A DNA stretch of 64,000 nucleotides from Beroe forskalii (Eukaryota > Ctenophora > Nuda > Beroida > Beroidae). Position 1 is the first letter of the stretch; each line of letters begins with the position of its first letter. The DNA lies in assembly GCA_011033025.1 (NCBI GenBank), contig WFMF01000426.1, positions 1 through 64,000 of the forward strand. The letters run 5' to 3'. Of this stretch, positions 61,482 through 64,000 are shown in pieces. A program made the position numbers and the translations under genes. Under the pieces are notes generated by a model. It saw only the letters and a program-made list of their open reading frames with translations, searched no databases and was not told the origin of the DNA.

Positions 61482-63344
61482 TTATATCGCAAGGTGTGAA
61501 TTGTAGTGTAAACAGGCAATAAAGCAGGATATACTCCAAGCCGTTAGATATGCAGCAACTGTCGGCGCCCGCGAATTTAAGGGAAATCCTCCCGACGACA
61601 TCCGTTGTAAGTGAGCTGTATGCAGAGTAAGATAGAGCTGGATTTTGATTTCAAATGGAGGATAAAGGACTATCTCAAATGCACCTTAAAATAGGAAAAC
61701 CCCGAAGGGCAATTAAATGTGGTCAGCTCTTGTTTTTTATTACCACTCTTCTATGTTTCATTTTGTTTCAAAGCCTTTTTGGGTTTCCTCCAAAATAGAG
61801 AATTGTACATCCTCCGATCTTCCGACCCACCATTCCCCTGACACTTCGAGTAAAACTCACCGTTGCACTGATCACTGTTACATCTGTTCACGGCACAGGT
61901 GCAACTGTCCATGTTAGCACAGTGCTTATCCTTCTGAATCTTACACAGGGCCTCTGAAAATGAAAGATTCAGATATTAGACGAGAATTTATTATGGAGTG
62001 GTGAACTTGATTTAGTAAATGAAATAGGTGCCAAATTAAAAGAGGTGGAACAGATTTGGAGCGGGACATTAGATTTGGATTGATAGACGAGATATGGGGT
62101 GGTGTGTTCTTTTTTTCAACCACCCAATAATAGATTCTGTTCACTATGACTGCCCTTTATGCCTGATGATATCACAACCTTGTGAAATCTTGTAAAACCA
62201 CCGCCCTGCTTACCATCTGAGAAAGCGCTGGGTACACACAGCCTTCTCTCCGTGGTCTCTATCCCTGACTCCACCCTAGCACTGGTCATGAGGGTCGCAC
62301 AGTCTCCCGTGCAATGCTGGGACAGGGAGTCACAGTCCTGCCATTTGGTGGCCGTTACCTTGCAGTCGTAACACTCAAGAGTAGAGCCTGAGGGGGAGAA
62401 GTGGTGTCAAGAGTGGTGTCAGACTCAGGTGGAAAAGTGGTGTCAAGAGTGGTGTCAGACTCAGGGGGGGGGGGAAGGTGGTGTCAAGAGTGGTGTCAGT
62501 GAGTGGTGTCAGACTCAGGGGTTGGAGTGGTGTCAAGAGTGGCGGCAGACTCAAGGGGGGGGGGGAAGGTGGTGTCAAGAGTGGTGTCAAGAGTGGTGTC
62601 AGAATCAGGGGGAGAAGTGGTGTCAAGAGTGGTGTCAAACTCAGGGGAAAAGTGGTGTCAAGAGTGGTGCCTGATTCAGAGCAAATTAGAGTCTCGATAT
62701 AGAGTGGTGTCAAGGAGTAGAGTGATGTCAGCGAGAGAATTGGTGTTTAAGTGTAATGGTTTAAAAAATGGTTGCATTCTATGGGGAAAATTATGTAAAA
62801 TATTGTGGCGATGCTTAGCCTAAGAATAATGTCAGGGGTCCATGGTATAATGAATCTCACGGTTATTCATTTATTGTTTAAAGGCATGAGAGGTATCACT
62901 GTGCTGTGAATTGAGGTACCTAACTCAAGAGTTATTATTCAATGGATGTATTATCCAAGCTATTATTAAGTGTGAAATTATCCAACGTGTGAATATTTTC
63001 CGGAGTTATGCTTGATATTTAGCACCTTGTAATTAAAGAACAATAATTATCGTCTGATGTTTATGAATACATAGAATAAATGCAGTTTTCACAGCGGCTT
63101 CGAATGAGAATTTAGCACTTTCACTATAATATGGTATCACGAACGTATTATGAAAATTTAAATTTAAAAGAAGAAAAGACTATCAAAACAAAGGACGGGT
63201 TATTGGGTATTGTAAAAAAGTAGAAAATCTATAATTAAAACCGAATGACATAGTAAACTTACCGATAGATACAAGAACTGAAAACACCAGGTAGAGTAAA
63301 AATATTGTGTCTTTCTTGACGAAATCCATCGGGTTCTTTGTCAT
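61482..63344 (-). CDS. Ly6/uPAR three-finger protein, GPI-anchored, four exons
   Basis: Exons on the minus strand: 63344-63263, 62387-62214, 61953-61861, 61615-61482; all three joins are phase 1 and GT-AG, giving 160 residues. Exon 1 encodes a signal peptide (hydrophobic FLLYLVFSVLVSI). Exons 2 and 3 encode one Ly6/uPAR domain: it opens LECYDCK, has Cys residues in the expected order, and closes with the hallmark CNSDQCN. Exon 4 encodes a small-residue stretch (SSGGFPLNSRAP) and a hydrophobic tail (AAYLTAWSISCFIACL) typical of GPI attachment. It is therefore predicted to be an extracellular, lipid-anchored surface protein. Partner and role are unknown. Intron 1 contains a GGTGTCAAGAGT minisatellite. 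Confidence 0.8.
62397..62725. repeat. Minisatellite GTGGTGTCAAGAGTGGTGTCA with AGACTCAGGGG spacers
   Basis: Irregular tandem repeats within intron 1 of the Ly6-like gene. Units are built from GTGGTGTCAAGA and GTGGTGTCAGACTCAGG modules, with G runs of varying length. It is open in several frames on both strands because of its composition and is not coding. Confidence 0.85.
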
Positions 63345-64000
63345 AAATCTAGCGAATTATCAAAGTGAGAAATATTGATTTTGGCGGTGAATTAGCTTAC
63401 CCTCTGGTCCATTTGACATTGACCAATCAGCACGGGAGTTAACCGTATTAGCTCGCACGCCGATTGGTGAATGTCAAGACGATTTTGCATCCTACGGATA
63501 GCAAATACGACGCCGATATGCAAGTTCGTAATTTCTGACCGTGTAAAACACAAAAGGGATGCGTCCATTTTGCCATTTTGGTACAAAAAGCGCGCATTGC
63601 CGCGCGCAGCGCCGCAGCACTGGAAAAGGCACATTTCTCTGGTACGTGAGAGAATTATACGGTAATACGGTAGGGGTACTGAAGTATTTTCACACATTTG
63701 CTTGCAGCACTAAAAATAAAAGTAAATTTTATTTTCCTACCAAGTTCAGGAATTTTGACTCAAGACATCGGAATTTGATATAAGAGAACAGGCAAGACAA
63801 TTTTTGCTCAACAGACTAAGGACTGAAAAATGCAATTCATACACCGACGCAGTCACAGCCTTTTGAACAACACGTTCTACTACTACAATTGCAATGTATA
63901 ATATCGAAATGAACCATAGCTCACTGTGTTTCTCGAGAGAAGAACTGACACGTGTAAAAATCCTACTCCGTTCAAACATACAATTACTCCGACACTGTGA
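63345..64000. other. Upstream region of the Ly6-like gene
   Basis: Probable promoter of the minus-strand Ly6 gene. Inverted CCAAT-type motifs (ATTGGTGAA at 63464 and GACCAATCAG at 63420) and a GC-rich GCGCGCAGCGCCGCAGC patch at 63600-63617 are visible. No further gene recognised. Confidence 0.4.

Noticed and set aside
62375..62713. Thr/Leu/Pro repeat frame on the minus strand
   Set aside because: It is the translation of the Ly6 intron 1 minisatellite.

Overview
The window is nuclear DNA from an invertebrate animal. The evidence is intron-rich genes with GT-AG introns, metazoan families (WDR11, KRI1, SRCR, Ly6/uPAR, kelch, a sulfotransferase-like protein), non-LTR retrotransposon fragments, MITE-like elements and many mini- and microsatellites. 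I cannot fix the phylum from sequence alone. The assembly looks like long-read data: the first 2.97 kb is a homopolymer-stretched artefact, and several single-base indels break otherwise good reading frames.

Layout. 1-2975: homopolymer artefact. 2978-8495: satellite array of about 351-bp units. 8706-9335: LINE reverse-transcriptase remnant (-). 9396-9874: 3' end of a kelch-repeat gene (+). 10582-11825: single-exon sulfotransferase-like gene with one frameshift (+). 12587-23377: complete WDR11 homologue in about 24 exons (+), with a two-SRCR membrane protein nested antisense in one intron (21698-22621). 25234-25723: two-exon gene for a 109-residue unknown protein (-). 27100-28371: N-myristoylated, MARCKS-like acidic protein (-). 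28.4-36.2 kb: mostly non-coding, with local repeats. 36197-46062: KRI1 homologue in 17 exons (+), intact. 46.1-52.35 kb: 22-bp minisatellite, two unassigned ORFs (one transposase-like) and a 360-bp palindromic element. 52349-58234: second, 5'-truncated and frameshifted copy of KRI1 exons 5-17. 60212-60319: isolated exon-like island (-). 61482-63344: four-exon GPI-anchored Ly6/uPAR protein (-).

There is no operon-like logic. WDR11 (endosome-to-Golgi trafficking) and KRI1 (40S ribosome assembly) are housekeeping genes, and the SRCR, Ly6 and myristoylated proteins are predicted to act at the membrane.

The most unusual features are three. (1) WDR11 carries several short direct duplications at splice junctions: a 16-bp repeat around one GT-AG intron, an 8-bp repeat around an intron with no GT donor, a six-fold 101-bp array that multiplies one 3' splice site, and a duplicated exon start. 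(2) KRI1 is partly duplicated, and comparing the two copies exposes a LINE fragment present only in copy A and a 98-bp MITE present only in copy B. (3) A family of short hairpin elements with AAATAGGCGGTT-like ends and TGACGTCA-type cores is dispersed through the window. All protein calls rest on motif and family recognition from memory; no database search was run.
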